Origin: Candidatus Sulfurimonas marisnigri
GTDB taxonomy: Bacteria > Campylobacterota > Campylobacteria > Campylobacterales > Sulfurimonadaceae
Assembly: GCF_015265475.1 (NCBI RefSeq)
Contig: NZ_CP054493.1
Location: forward strand, 1,178,001 to 1,242,000
Direction of reading: 5' to 3'
DNA length: 64,000 nucleotides
Both the position numbers and the translations under genes were made by a program. Numbering within the stretch: the first letter of the stretch is position 1; each line of letters starts with the position of its first letter. Below the pieces are notes generated by a model. That model made no database searches. It was given only the letters and a program-made list of their open reading frames with translations, and was not told the origin of the DNA. Of this stretch, positions 46,400 to 55,674 are shown piece by piece.

Positions 46400-48112
46400 T
46401 TAGTATGTTCTTGCTTTAAGTTCATGTTTGCCAAGTACAACATCCATGTAGTCAAGTGTAATATCGCCATTTTCAGACATATAAGCCATTGTGTGTTTTA
46501 AAAACTCTTCATCATTTCTAGTGTCAAAGTCTTCTCTAAAATGAGCACCACGACTCTCATTCCTAGCTATTGCACTCTCTACAATAAAAGCAGAATAGTC
46601 AATCATATGACCAAATTCTATAGCTTCTTGAAGCTCAGTATTAAACACCTTTGATTTATCTTTTATTCTTATATCTTTAAATCTTCCTCTAAGCTCTTTA
46701 ACTTTTGCTACTGCTATCTCTAAAGTACCTTTTGTTCTGAATGCACCGGCATTAGCCGTCATGCACTGCTGTAACTCTTCTCTTAAATTTGTAATTGTTT
46801 CTTTGCCATTATTGTTTAAAATAAAATCTATCTCTGCAAGTGCTGTTTTTGCATCTTCTTGTGTCGCAACACGAAGTTCAATATTGTCAACTTCTGCAGC
46901 CATTGTTTTACCAACATAGCGACCAAAAAGAAGAGCTTCGAGTACAGAGTTTGCACCTAAGCGATTGGCACCATGAACTGAAACACAAGCACACTCACCA
47001 GCTGCATAAAAACCTTCAATAAATTCATTGTTATTTTTACGAACATTTCCAGCTATATTTACCGGAATTCCACCCATGGAGTAGTGAGCAGTTGCCGAGA
47101 TAAGAATAGGCTCTTTAATCATATCAAGACCTAAAAATGTGATTGCTAAATCACGTAGTTCAGGTAGTCTCTCCATAATTAAATCTCTACCAAGATGAGT
47201 TACATCTATATAAACTGCATCTTTTCTTGGTCCAACACCACGACCTTCTCTGATTTCATTAAGAATCGCTCGACTTACAACATCACGAGATGCAAGTTCC
47301 ATAGCGTTAGGAGCATATTTCTCCATAAATCTTTCACCTAGAGAGTTTAAGAGTTTACCACCTTCACCACGTGCAGCTTCTGAAATCAAAACACCATTTC
47401 CAGATAATCCAGATGGATGAAACTGAACAAACTCCATATCTTCTAAAGGAAGACCATGGCGAGCAACAATAGATAGTCCATCGCCGGTATTTGCATGTGC
47501 ATTTGAATTGATTTTATACGAACGAGCATATCCACCAGTTGCAAACATTACAGATTTTGAGTTAAAGATAGCCATTTGCATATCTCTTATATTAAATGCA
47601 ATAACACCTGAAACCTTCCCATCTTTATATATAACGTCAGCTGCATACCACTCATCCCAAAACTTTACACCTGCACGATGAGCCTGCTCATATATAGTTT
47701 GGAGTAGTGTTAAACCAGTCCTGTCTTTTGCGTAACAAGCACGAGGTGAAGATTGCCCTCCAAAAGGTCTTTGAGCAATTTTTCCATCAGGAGTACGGCT
47801 AAATGCTGCACCCATTCTTTCAATCCAGCGAATAGTACCAGGAGCTTTTTCACACATAAAAGCTACTGCATCTTGATCTGCTAGATAATCCGATCCCTTA
47901 ACTGTGTCAAATTCATGAAGTTCAATACTATCCTCATCACTAAATGCTGCGTTTACACCACCTTGAGCCGCTCCAGAGTGGCTTCTAAGAGGGTGAAGTT
48001 TAGTTATAACAGCAACTTTTTTTCCTGCATTTTGTAGTTCTCTTGCTGCAGCACAGCCAGCAAGACCAGCTCCAACAACAATTGCATCGTAAGTATAAAT
48101 AGGAATACTCAT
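46400..48112 (-). CDS. sdhA: SdhA/MfrA flavoprotein, type E succinate or fumarate oxidoreductase
   Basis: 570 residues. FAD-binding AIVVGAGLAGCAAAREL, His45 in LRSHSGAAQGG for covalent flavin, FVQFHPSG, HYSMGGIPV and HGANRLGANSVLEALL. The N-terminus starts directly with the Rossmann fold, without a Tat signal; the periplasmic methylmenaquinol:fumarate reductases of Campylobacter and Wolinella carry one as I recall. So this enzyme is cytoplasmic and could run as succinate dehydrogenase or fumarate reductase. RBS AAAGGAAAG precedes the ATG. It is first in sdhABE. Confidence 0.94.
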   Translation of the reverse strand: MSIPIYTYDAIVVGAGLAGCAAARELQNAGKKVAVITKLHPLRSHSGAAQGGVNAAFSDEDSIELHEFDTVKGSDYLADQDAVAFMCEKAPGTIRWIERMGAAFSRTPDGKIAQRPFGGQSSPRACYAKDRTGLTLLQTIYEQAHRAGVKFWDEWYAADVIYKDGKVSGVIAFNIRDMQMAIFNSKSVMFATGGYARSYKINSNAHANTGDGLSIVARHGLPLEDMEFVQFHPSGLSGNGVLISEAARGEGGKLLNSLGERFMEKYAPNAMELASRDVVSRAILNEIREGRGVGPRKDAVYIDVTHLGRDLIMERLPELRDLAITFLGLDMIKEPILISATAHYSMGGIPVNIAGNVRKNNNEFIEGFYAAGECACVSVHGANRLGANSVLEALLFGRYVGKTMAAEVDNIELRVATQEDAKTALAEIDFILNNNGKETITNLREELQQCMTANAGAFRTKGTLEIAVAKVKELRGRFKDIRIKDKSKVFNTELQEAIEFGHMIDYSAFIVESAIARNESRGAHFREDFDTRNDEEFLKHTMAYMSENGDITLDYMDVVLGKHELKARTY

Positions 48113-48293
48113 CTAGCTTTCCTTTGTTAAATAAAATATTTTGGATTGTACAATCATTACCCTTTGTAACGCATAAAAAGATATCATATAGTCCTGTTTG
48201 TTACCTTTTGGGACATGGTTCTTTATATACTGTTGTTATTATTTTCTGATATACTCATCTCTTATTTTTAATATAAATATTAGAAGGAATATT

Positions 48294-49370
48294 ATGATTA
48301 AAGAACTACAAGTTGAACTTTTTAGATTTGATTCTAAAGTTGATTACCTGCCTTATTATAAAACATATACTATAGAGTATAAGCAAAGAGACACCGTATT
48401 GAGTCTTCTCAACAAGATAAACAGTATTGATAAATTTGGATTTGAGGCTACTGTTGATTTTAATATAAAAATAAATAATCTTTATATGAATGTGAACGAA
48501 TTAATAGTAAACATAGTAGATGCAACATCAAATGAATTTAAAATTGAGCCTATTAGCATATATAGAGCCACACAAGACCTAATAATAGATAAAAAAGATT
48601 TCTTAGAGAAGATAGTTACATTTAAAGAGTATATAACTCCTATGGATATGGATGAATATGCTAAAAATTATGAATTAGACTATTATGCATCCAACACATA
48701 CGATATCAACAGAGATTATATCGGAGATCATTCACTGCTCATAGCTAGTGATGTAATTGAGCAAAACCCTAAGTTGAAGGAAGATGTTTTAAAATTTATT
48801 TCTAACGTAGATAACGGAATTTGGTACCATACATCACTTCAAAATAGAGTTTTTAACTATGACACAAGCAAAGAGCATAAAATAAAATCACTTTTATCAA
48901 TGCTACCAAAAGTTACTTATTCTGGAATTTCAGCCTCTACAAATATTAAAACACATCATGCAGATATTTCTCAATTTTTTGAAGGTTTTAATATTGCTTC
49001 ATTCGATGGTTTAAATAAAAATTCTTCAAGTTCTATGATAAAAGAATCAAAAGCTAATTATGTTGATATAAGCCTTAAATATGAAGATCTGGCGCCATAT
49101 TCAACGTTGGTTAGCAAAAATTTTTCACTTAAAATAGCGGGTAATATTTTAATTCAAGCCAAAGACGAAAATGCTGACTTTATTGTTGTTAGAGGCAAAA
49201 GCGATGTTATGTTATTTGATGGTGAGCAAAAAAGAATAGAAAAAGCAGTAGGACGAGAGATTAATCTTCCAGTTATATCTCAAGAGCAGTTTGTTAAGTT
49301 ACTAGAGGGAGAAAAAAACAGTTCACTCCTTGGCTTTGATAAACATAAGGTTAAAATCTCTTTTTTATAA
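48294..49370 (+). CDS. Cysteine-free SdhB/SdhE-like fusion protein
   Basis: 358 residues from the ATG at 48294, placed by AGAAGGA just before it; a longer frame from 48198 lacks an RBS. The N-terminal half aligns with SdhB (LFRFDSKVDYLPYYKTYTIE, then FKIEPISIYRATQDLIIDKK, and SNVDNGIW against EEKQGLWD). The C-terminal half aligns with SdhE (FNIASFDG, DENADFIVV, KAVGREINLPVISQEQFVKLL, KVKISFL). No cysteine occurs anywhere, so no cluster can be bound. It is divergent from sdhA. A scaffold or regulatory role is possible; redox catalysis is excluded. Domain families of this kind may exist in Campylobacterota, but I could not check. Confidence 0.85.
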   Translation: MIKELQVELFRFDSKVDYLPYYKTYTIEYKQRDTVLSLLNKINSIDKFGFEATVDFNIKINNLYMNVNELIVNIVDATSNEFKIEPISIYRATQDLIIDKKDFLEKIVTFKEYITPMDMDEYAKNYELDYYASNTYDINRDYIGDHSLLIASDVIEQNPKLKEDVLKFISNVDNGIWYHTSLQNRVFNYDTSKEHKIKSLLSMLPKVTYSGISASTNIKTHHADISQFFEGFNIASFDGLNKNSSSSMIKESKANYVDISLKYEDLAPYSTLVSKNFSLKIAGNILIQAKDENADFIVVRGKSDVMLFDGEQKRIEKAVGREINLPVISQEQFVKLLEGEKNSSLLGFDKHKVKISFL

Positions 49371-49379
49371 AAGATTTAT

Positions 49380-50564
49380 CTAGAGCTCACTTTTAGCCAA
49401 ATCTTTTATTTGACATATGCTACAAGTACCTTGCTCTTTAGAAAAATTTAAAACTTTTTTTGCTTCTACTATAGAGTTTTCAAGAGATACATTGTTCGGT
49501 TTAACAACAAATCCTCCATTTATAGTTATCTTTACTGCGCCATCAGCTTGTGATTTTAATCTTAGTTCAGAAATACTTTGACGAATAGTCTCAATATCTT
49601 TAAATGACTGCTCTTTGCTCTCACGAGAAAGAATTACAGTAAATTGGTTATAGTCAGTTCTTGCTATTACATCCAATGCTTGTTCATGTAGAGATATGGT
49701 AAATGCAACTTTTTTAAGTATAGTTTGTGTAAATTCTTGTGAATAGGCTCTGTTAGATTTTGAAAAATTATTAATCTCGAGAATAGTTACAGTTGTAAAG
49801 TTTCCATCCTTTAACCCTTTTTTTTCTGAGAATGAATTTACCATACCTCTGTGATTATTAATACCTGTTACAGGGTCTATCATTGATGGATTGTCAGATG
49901 TAACCGGCTTTCTAACCATTCTTAGTGCAATAGCATCAACTTCTTCTGAAAATATCACGTAATCTTTTTTATTCACATTGTATAAAAATAGTAAATCTTC
50001 ATATATTGCATTAAGCTTTTTTCTATAAAAAATTAATGCAAGCAGAATTATAAAAAATGAACCGTAAGTGATATTTTTATATATATAAAATTTTTCTTTG
50101 GAGTATTTTATGCTTTTGAATATAATTGAGTCAATTTTATTATAGAGCAGATTAAAGTTTTGATTTAGCTCATCTTTTTTAGCGTTAGTTGTGTAGTAAT
50201 GACGAGCTTTTATGTTAAATGAAGTTGTTAAACTACTAAGTTCATCCAAATCTGCAAGATACTCATCTTTATTTGATAGTACGTACTGTTCTGTATAATT
50301 ATATTTATACAAGTTACGTAGTTTCTCTATCTCGTAGTGTAGCTTTGTGCTTTTGCCATTGAATTGGATAAGTGCTAATTCTATGTCATCTTTAGGAAAA
50401 GTTGTCAAAGTTGATATAATTTGCTTTTGGTTATTTAAATTGTCTATCTTTGTAAAAGTACTACTATGGTCTATAGCAACCAACACGCCACCAGCAGCAA
50501 GTATGGTTATTAAAAAAAGAAATAATATTAAGTTATTAAAAATATTTTTTATAGATTGTTTCAT
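49380..50564 (-). CDS. Membrane protein with degenerate GGDEF domain
   Basis: 394 residues. TM1 at about 10-31 and TM2 at about 167-181 enclose a helical periplasmic domain (35-165), then a GGDEF-type domain from about 230 (DPVTGINNHRGM). Where GGDEF is expected the residues are DYNQF (304-308), and the first metal-ligand position reads EINNF instead of DxDxF. It should not make c-di-GMP. It may bind nucleotide or act as a sensor. It converges with the gene ending at 49370 and is divergent from thiL. Confidence 0.85.
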   Translation of the reverse strand: MKQSIKNIFNNLILFLFLITILAAGGVLVAIDHSSTFTKIDNLNNQKQIISTLTTFPKDDIELALIQFNGKSTKLHYEIEKLRNLYKYNYTEQYVLSNKDEYLADLDELSSLTTSFNIKARHYYTTNAKKDELNQNFNLLYNKIDSIIFKSIKYSKEKFYIYKNITYGSFFIILLALIFYRKKLNAIYEDLLFLYNVNKKDYVIFSEEVDAIALRMVRKPVTSDNPSMIDPVTGINNHRGMVNSFSEKKGLKDGNFTTVTILEINNFSKSNRAYSQEFTQTILKKVAFTISLHEQALDVIARTDYNQFTVILSRESKEQSFKDIETIRQSISELRLKSQADGAVKITINGGFVVKPNNVSLENSIVEAKKVLNFSKEQGTCSICQIKDLAKSEL

Positions 50565-50584
50565 GAAGTTTTCCTAAAAAATGG

Positions 50585-50590
50585 TATAAT
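50585..50590 (+). promoter_or_regulatory. Probable -10 element for thiL
   Basis: TATAAT in the context GGTATAATGTACGCT, about 60 bases before the thiL start in the 86-base divergent gap. Inference only. Confidence 0.5.
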
Positions 50591-50650
50591 GTACGCTATT
50601 TTATATCTATTGGCTTTAATACTAACTTAAAGCCACTGCAAGAAGTTTTA

Positions 50651-51469
50651 TTGAATTTAGAAAATTATTTTATATCACAATTTAAGAGTGAACATATTGG
50701 TGATGATGGGGCTTTGATAAAACAAAATGTTTATTCAAAAGATGCATTCTTTGAAAATGTACACTTCAAGCATGAATGGATGAGTTATTATCAAATTGCT
50801 TCCAAGGCAATGATGATAAATATTTCAGATGCAGTTGCCATGAATGCAAAACCAAAATATGCACTTTTGAGCGTTTCTATGCCTCCTCGTATAACTAAGA
50901 AGCAGATGAAAGAATTGGCATCAGGCTTTAAAGATGTTGCAGACAAATATGGGATTGATATAATAGGTGGGGATACTATAAGTAATGTAAAATTGGATAT
51001 TACTATAACAATTGTCTCGCAAACAAAAAAGCCACTTTTAAGAAGTAATATTAAAAAAGGATATTTAATAGCTTTCACTGGTGAACTTGGTAGAAGTAAA
51101 AAAGATTTAAAAAAGCTTATGAATTTAGGCAAAATACACAAAAAATCTAAGTTTATAGATATAAAACTTAGAGATAAATTTTTATCAAATGCAGAGCGAT
51201 TTTTAAGTTCAGGAATGGATATATCAGATGGTCTATTTAGTGATTTAGATAAGCTTTCATCAGTGAACAGAGTAGGCTTTAAGTTTAATACAAAGATATT
51301 AAAATCTATTGGATGTAGCGGAGAAGAGTATGAAATGTTGGTTGCGTTTGATAAAAGACACAAAAAAGCTGTTTTAAGACGGGCAAAGCAGAGCAGAACA
51401 CCACTTAATATTTTTGCTAAAAGTGTTAGAAAGAGATATGTAAATTGCTGTAAAGCGAATCATTTTTAA
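50651..51469 (+). CDS. thiL: Thiamine-monophosphate kinase
   Basis: 272 residues, slightly short for ThiL (about 300). Metal-binding IGDDGALI near the start, ASKAMMINISDAVAMNAKPKY (split at residue 60), GGDTISN, FTGELGRS and MDISDGLFSDL, GCSGEEYEMLVA. It makes thiamine diphosphate from the monophosphate. The best start is a TTG at 50651 with AGAAG upstream, because the next Met falls inside the domain. The C-terminus is reduced and basic. It is first in thiL-truD-psd. Confidence 0.9.
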   Translation: MNLENYFISQFKSEHIGDDGALIKQNVYSKDAFFENVHFKHEWMSYYQIASKAMMINISDAVAMNAKPKYALLSVSMPPRITKKQMKELASGFKDVADKYGIDIIGGDTISNVKLDITITIVSQTKKPLLRSNIKKGYLIAFTGELGRSKKDLKKLMNLGKIHKKSKFIDIKLRDKFLSNAERFLSSGMDISDGLFSDLDKLSSVNRVGFKFNTKILKSIGCSGEEYEMLVAFDKRHKKAVLRRAKQSRTPLNIFAKSVRKRYVNCCKANHF

Positions 51470-51487
51470 AATAAGGATTATAAAAGT

Positions 51488-52576
51488 ATGGATAGATTTT
51501 ATTCATTAAACCACTCTAGTATTGATTTTCTTTTTAAACAGACTCCCAGAGATTTTGTTGTTGAAGAGTTGCCTCTTTATGAGTTTTCAGGGGAGGGTGA
51601 GCATCTTGTTCTTTTTGTTAGAAAAAAGAGTTTATCAACACTTGAATTAGTTAGCATAATTGCCAGATATCTTGGCATTCAAAACAAAGAGATTGGTTAT
51701 GCCGGTCTAAAAGATAAACATGCCATGACTAAGCAGTATATATCTATTCACAAAAAACATGAAGAAGCTATGGATAAGTTTGAACATGAAGGTATTAAAA
51801 TACTTTCAAAAGCTTATCATAACAACAAAATAAAAACTGGTCACTTAAAGGGAAATAGGTTTTATATTAAACTTAAAAAAGTAAATCCAACAAGTGCTCA
51901 AAAGCTAGATGAAGCTTTAAAGAATATTTCTAAATTTGGTATGCCTAACTTTTTTGGTTTTCAACGTTTTGGAAATGATGGTGATAATCACATTGAAGGT
52001 GAGAAAATTGCCAAAGGTGAGAAAAAAGAACGTAACCCAAAGATAAAAAAACTTCTTATAAATGCATATCAAAGTCATCTTTTTAATCTATGGCTAAGTA
52101 GAAGACTTGAAATTAATACACTTATAGAAAATTTTAAACCAGAAGAGTTAGAATCACTTCTGAATATGCCAAACAGTGAACTTGTTAATCTCAAGGCGCA
52201 AAAGCATCCATTTAAGCTGTTTAATGGCGACATAATGGAACATTATCCTCATGGTAGGCTTTTTGATTTTAATGGACAAGAAGATGATTTAAATAGGTTT
52301 AATGATAGAGGAATATCACCAACAGGTCTCTTGTGTGGGACAAAGGTAAAAATGTCTTCAGATAGTGCAGGCGTTATAGAAAAAGATTATGATGATGAAA
52401 TTAATGCTGAGGGTGCTAGAAGGTATGCTTGGGTTTTCCCTGAAGGTGTAGAGGGCAGGTTTAAACCAGAAGAGGCTCAGTATGAACTAAACTTCTCTCT
52501 TCCAAAAGGCTCTTATGCAACTGTGCTTATAGAAGAGCTGGCAAAACGTAATATTAATGAAAAAAATAAAAAATAA
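51488..52576 (+). CDS. truD: tRNA pseudouridine(13) synthase TruD
   Basis: 362 residues. Motif FKQTPRDFVVEELPLYEFSG near the start, catalytic Asp76 in YAGLKDKHAMTKQ, FFGFQRFG, and the C-terminal AEGARRYAWVFPE. It makes pseudouridine at position 13 of tRNA. It is 18 bases after thiL and 17 before psd. Confidence 0.96.
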   Translation: MDRFYSLNHSSIDFLFKQTPRDFVVEELPLYEFSGEGEHLVLFVRKKSLSTLELVSIIARYLGIQNKEIGYAGLKDKHAMTKQYISIHKKHEEAMDKFEHEGIKILSKAYHNNKIKTGHLKGNRFYIKLKKVNPTSAQKLDEALKNISKFGMPNFFGFQRFGNDGDNHIEGEKIAKGEKKERNPKIKKLLINAYQSHLFNLWLSRRLEINTLIENFKPEELESLLNMPNSELVNLKAQKHPFKLFNGDIMEHYPHGRLFDFNGQEDDLNRFNDRGISPTGLLCGTKVKMSSDSAGVIEKDYDDEINAEGARRYAWVFPEGVEGRFKPEEAQYELNFSLPKGSYATVLIEELAKRNINEKNKK

Positions 52577-52593
52577 GTAGGATATAGTTAAAA

Positions 52594-53412
52594 ATGAGCA
52601 GACATATAACTTCAGCAGTTTCACAAAGTTTTGCAAAATTTGCAAATAAAAAGTTTTCAAAACCAATTCAAAATTTTGTTAATAACTCTTATGTAAATTT
52701 AATGGGCTTAGATATGAGTGAATTTCATTCTCCAAACACTTACAGCAGTTTAAATGCCCTTTTTACGAGAAAGTTAAGAGAAGATAGAATGTATTCACTT
52801 GATGCAGATGATTTTATATCACCGTGCGATTCTCTTATATCTGAGTGTGGAGAACTACAAGAAGAGTATGCGCTTCAAATTAAAGGTATGAGATACAAAA
52901 GTGATGAGCTTTTAGGTGATAATTTTTCCCAAGAAGAGAAAAGTATAGTCAACAATGGAACTTTTGTAAACTTTTATCTTTCACCAAAAGACTACCATCG
53001 TTACCATATACCAACAAATCTAAAAGTTATTAAAGCTGTACACATCCCAGGTAAATTTTACCCTGTAAATATACCATCTCTTAAAAAAAGAGTTAATCTA
53101 TTTATAGAAAACGAGAGAGTTGTTTTGCTTTGTGAAACGACTAATAAAAAGAGATTTTATATGGTTCTTGTAAGTGCCTTAAATGTAGGTGTTATGCAAG
53201 TTTCTTTTGAGCCAAAGATAAAGACTAACGCTGATGCATTTAATAGCAGTGTTTACAGCTATGCTGATTTACACCTAAACAAAGGTGATGATTTTGGCTG
53301 TTTTGAGATGGGCTCAACAATAGTTATATTAGCTGAAAAAGGGATGTTGGAATTAGATATTAAAGCTGGCGACAATGTCAAATACTCAGACACAATCGCG
53401 AAAATTATTTAG
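52594..53412 (+). CDS. psd: Phosphatidylserine decarboxylase proenzyme
   Basis: 272 residues. Motifs: FISPCDSLISECGE, YLSPKDYHRYHIP with the catalytic His, HIPGKFYPVN and the self-cleavage site FEMGSTIVIL near residue 242, where the pyruvoyl group is formed. The enzyme makes phosphatidylethanolamine at the membrane. Ends overlap the convergent unknown gene by 4 bases. Confidence 0.96.
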   Translation: MSRHITSAVSQSFAKFANKKFSKPIQNFVNNSYVNLMGLDMSEFHSPNTYSSLNALFTRKLREDRMYSLDADDFISPCDSLISECGELQEEYALQIKGMRYKSDELLGDNFSQEEKSIVNNGTFVNFYLSPKDYHRYHIPTNLKVIKAVHIPGKFYPVNIPSLKKRVNLFIENERVVLLCETTNKKRFYMVLVSALNVGVMQVSFEPKIKTNADAFNSSVYSYADLHLNKGDDFGCFEMGSTIVILAEKGMLELDIKAGDNVKYSDTIAKII

Positions 53413-54005
53413 TTATTTATAATAAGTTTTGCTAAAAGTTTTCCATCTTCTTGATAAATTTCTAGTTTGGAGTCTATTGGATTTTTCTGTTTTCTTAGAC
53501 TACCTTGAACTGAATGAAGTACATGTGCAAATTTTTGAAACATAGGCACAACAATAAATCCAATATTCTCATTTTTAACAAGCTCCGCCAATACATCAAC
53601 AGCACAATAATAAGCACTCTTGTTTTTTGATCTTTGGATTAGGTAATCACTCATAATGTTTATATTGTTTTCAAGAGTTATTTTATCTTCACTCTTTATA
53701 ATGTTATTTTCATGCGCTCTTTTTAAATTATGATTAATTTCATTCTGAACATCGTGACTTTTTTCTTCAATTAGTGAGCTTAACTTAGGACAATACTTTT
53801 TTAATTCCTGATATATTTCATCATTTGATAATCTGGAACTGTCGGTCTGATATGTATATATCTTGTCTTTAATGTAGCTGTGATTAAGTGATTTTAGTAG
53901 TTGGACAACAATATTCAGATAAACAAACTTATCCTCTTTGTTGTTGTCAAATTCTATGCCCGTGTGTGAAATAATTGGTTTGGGACCAACATACTTTAAC
54001 TCCAT
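53409..54005 (-). CDS. Conserved-looking protein of unknown function
   Basis: 198 residues, not recognised. It begins MELKYVGPKPIISHTGIEFD and is mostly helical with an acidic, lysine-rich middle and a C-terminal strand part (KLEIYQEDGKLLAKLII). No signal or membrane segment. It lies 49 bases downstream of ychF on the same strand. It has 2 cysteines. I recall similar proteins in Campylobacterota but have no functional lead. Confidence 0.75.
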   Translation of the reverse strand: MELKYVGPKPIISHTGIEFDNNKEDKFVYLNIVVQLLKSLNHSYIKDKIYTYQTDSSRLSNDEIYQELKKYCPKLSSLIEEKSHDVQNEINHNLKRAHENNIIKSEDKITLENNINIMSDYLIQRSKNKSAYYCAVDVLAELVKNENIGFIVVPMFQKFAHVLHSVQGSLRKQKNPIDSKLEIYQEDGKLLAKLIINN

Positions 54006-54054
54006 ACTAACTCCCTTTTAAATCGTTTAGTATGCGATAAATCGGCAGTTGTGC

Positions 54055-55155
54055 CTAAATGTTAAATCTAAAGTGCATAACATCACCATCATTAACAATA
54101 TACTCTTTACCTTCTAGTCTCATCTTTCCAGCTTCTTTTGCTTTGGATTCCCCACCACACTCTATATAGTCATTGTAAGCTATAACTTCTGCACGGATAA
54201 AACCTTTTTCAAAATCGTTATGTATAGCTGCTGCTGCTTTTGGTGCAGTAGTATTTTTACGAATAGTCCAAGCACGCACTTCTTTAACACCGGCAGTAAA
54301 GTAACTCATAAGTCCCAGTTTATCAAATCCTTTGTGGATAATTTGCTCTAATCCAGACTCTTTAACGCCTAAGTCAGTTAAAAATTCTTGTGCTTCATCA
54401 TCATCTAAGCCAATTAGTTCTTCTTCTATCTTTGCACATAGCTTAATAATCTCACAGTTGTTTTTAGAAGCGTGCTCTCTAAGTCTAATAACATAGTCGT
54501 TATCCTCAAGTAATCCGTCTTCATCAACATTAGCACCATACATAATCTCTTTGTTTGTTAAAAGTCTGATTTCATGATTAAGTAGAATGTATTCTTCTGT
54601 ATCATTTTTTTCGAAGTTTCTTGCTAAATTACCATCAGCTAAAAACTCTAAAAGTTCTTCTGCAATAGTTAAAACAGCTTGAACATTTTTATCAAATTTT
54701 GCTTGTTTTTTCAGTCTATCTATTCTATTTTGTAATACTTCTATATCTGCAAGTATAAGCTCACCCTCAATTATATCAACATCTCTCAATGGGTCAATAT
54801 TGCCTTCATTGTGAACGATGTTATCATCATCAAAACATCTAACAATTTGAAGTATAACTTCTGTCTCACGGATATTTGATAAAAACTTATTTCCTAGTCC
54901 TTCACCCTTACTAGCACCCTTAACAAGACCTGCAATATCAACAAAATCAAGTGTTGAATATTGAATTTTCTCAGGATTAACAATCTTAGCCAGCTCTGCC
55001 AATCTTTTGTCTGGAACAGGAACAACTGCTTTGTTTGGTTCTATTGTACAAAAAGGATAGTTAGCTGCTTCTGCATTTTGTGCTTTTGTTAGTGCGTTGA
55101 ATGTTGTTGATTTACCTACGTTTGGAAGTCCTACTAGACCTATGCTTAATCCCAT
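54055..55155 (-). CDS. ychF: Redox-regulated OBG-like ATPase YchF
   Basis: 366 residues. G1 GLPNVGKSTTFNALT, G3 DIAGLVKGASKGEGLGNKFL (residues 70-90), a coiled-coil insert at about 130-160 and the C-terminal TGS domain (WTIRKNTTAPKAAAAIH, ending MHFRFNI). YchF prefers ATP and binds ribosomes in stress response. It is divergent from the GGCT-like gene. Confidence 0.97.
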   Translation of the reverse strand: MGLSIGLVGLPNVGKSTTFNALTKAQNAEAANYPFCTIEPNKAVVPVPDKRLAELAKIVNPEKIQYSTLDFVDIAGLVKGASKGEGLGNKFLSNIRETEVILQIVRCFDDDNIVHNEGNIDPLRDVDIIEGELILADIEVLQNRIDRLKKQAKFDKNVQAVLTIAEELLEFLADGNLARNFEKNDTEEYILLNHEIRLLTNKEIMYGANVDEDGLLEDNDYVIRLREHASKNNCEIIKLCAKIEEELIGLDDDEAQEFLTDLGVKESGLEQIIHKGFDKLGLMSYFTAGVKEVRAWTIRKNTTAPKAAAAIHNDFEKGFIRAEVIAYNDYIECGGESKAKEAGKMRLEGKEYIVNDGDVMHFRFNI

Positions 55156-55288
55156 TTAAACCCTTTTGATACTTATAAAATAATTTTGTAATAATAACTA
55201 AAGTATGCAAAAATAACTCTTATTAGATAAAATATATAAATCAAGTAGAAATACTCTATTATGCTACTCCTTTGCTATGCAAATTAGG

Positions 55289-55294
55289 TATAAT
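55289..55294 (+). promoter_or_regulatory. Probable -10 element for the GGCT-like gene
   Basis: TATAAT in GGTATAATATTTT, about 28 bases before the start at 55322. Inference only. Confidence 0.45.
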
Positions 55295-55321
55295 ATTTTA
55301 ATTATATTTAAAGGTTGTAAT

Positions 55322-55627
55322 ATGAGAAATATTAAAATATTTAGTTATGGAACACTACAAAAGAGTAAATTTAGTAGGAATAGAGAGAAAAAAGAAGCAA
55401 CACTTACTGGTATGTATGAGATTATGGAAGGTGATTTTCCATTATTAGTAGATACACATAGAGGAAAAAATATAATAAATGGTGTTTTATTTGAAGTTAC
55501 ACAAGATGAGATAAATGAAATAGATGATTATGAAAGTTTACCACATCTATTTAAAAGAGAAGAAAAAACGATTATATTGACAGACGGTACTAAAGAAACA
55601 GCATGGGTTTATTTGCTAAATGATTAA
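55322..55627 (+). CDS. Gamma-glutamylcyclotransferase-like (AIG2/GGCT) protein
   Basis: 101 residues. The FSYGTLQKSKFSR start is the phosphate or substrate-binding YGxL motif of the GGCT fold; DFPLLVD and GVLFEVTQDEINEIDDYES with the likely catalytic Glu follow. Members cleave gamma-glutamyl peptides or amines; the substrate here is unknown. The ATG at 55322 follows AAAGG; an earlier frame start at 55277 overlaps the promoter region. Confidence 0.85.
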   Translation: MRNIKIFSYGTLQKSKFSRNREKKEATLTGMYEIMEGDFPLLVDTHRGKNIINGVLFEVTQDEINEIDDYESLPHLFKREEKTIILTDGTKETAWVYLLND

Positions 55628-55674
55628 GTAAAAATTAAATACTGCCAGTAAGGTACGAAGCCTGATTAACTAAT

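Noticed and set aside
50791-51363. 190-codon open frame on the minus strand
   Set aside because: Antisense shadow of thiL, with no RBS or recognisable motifs.
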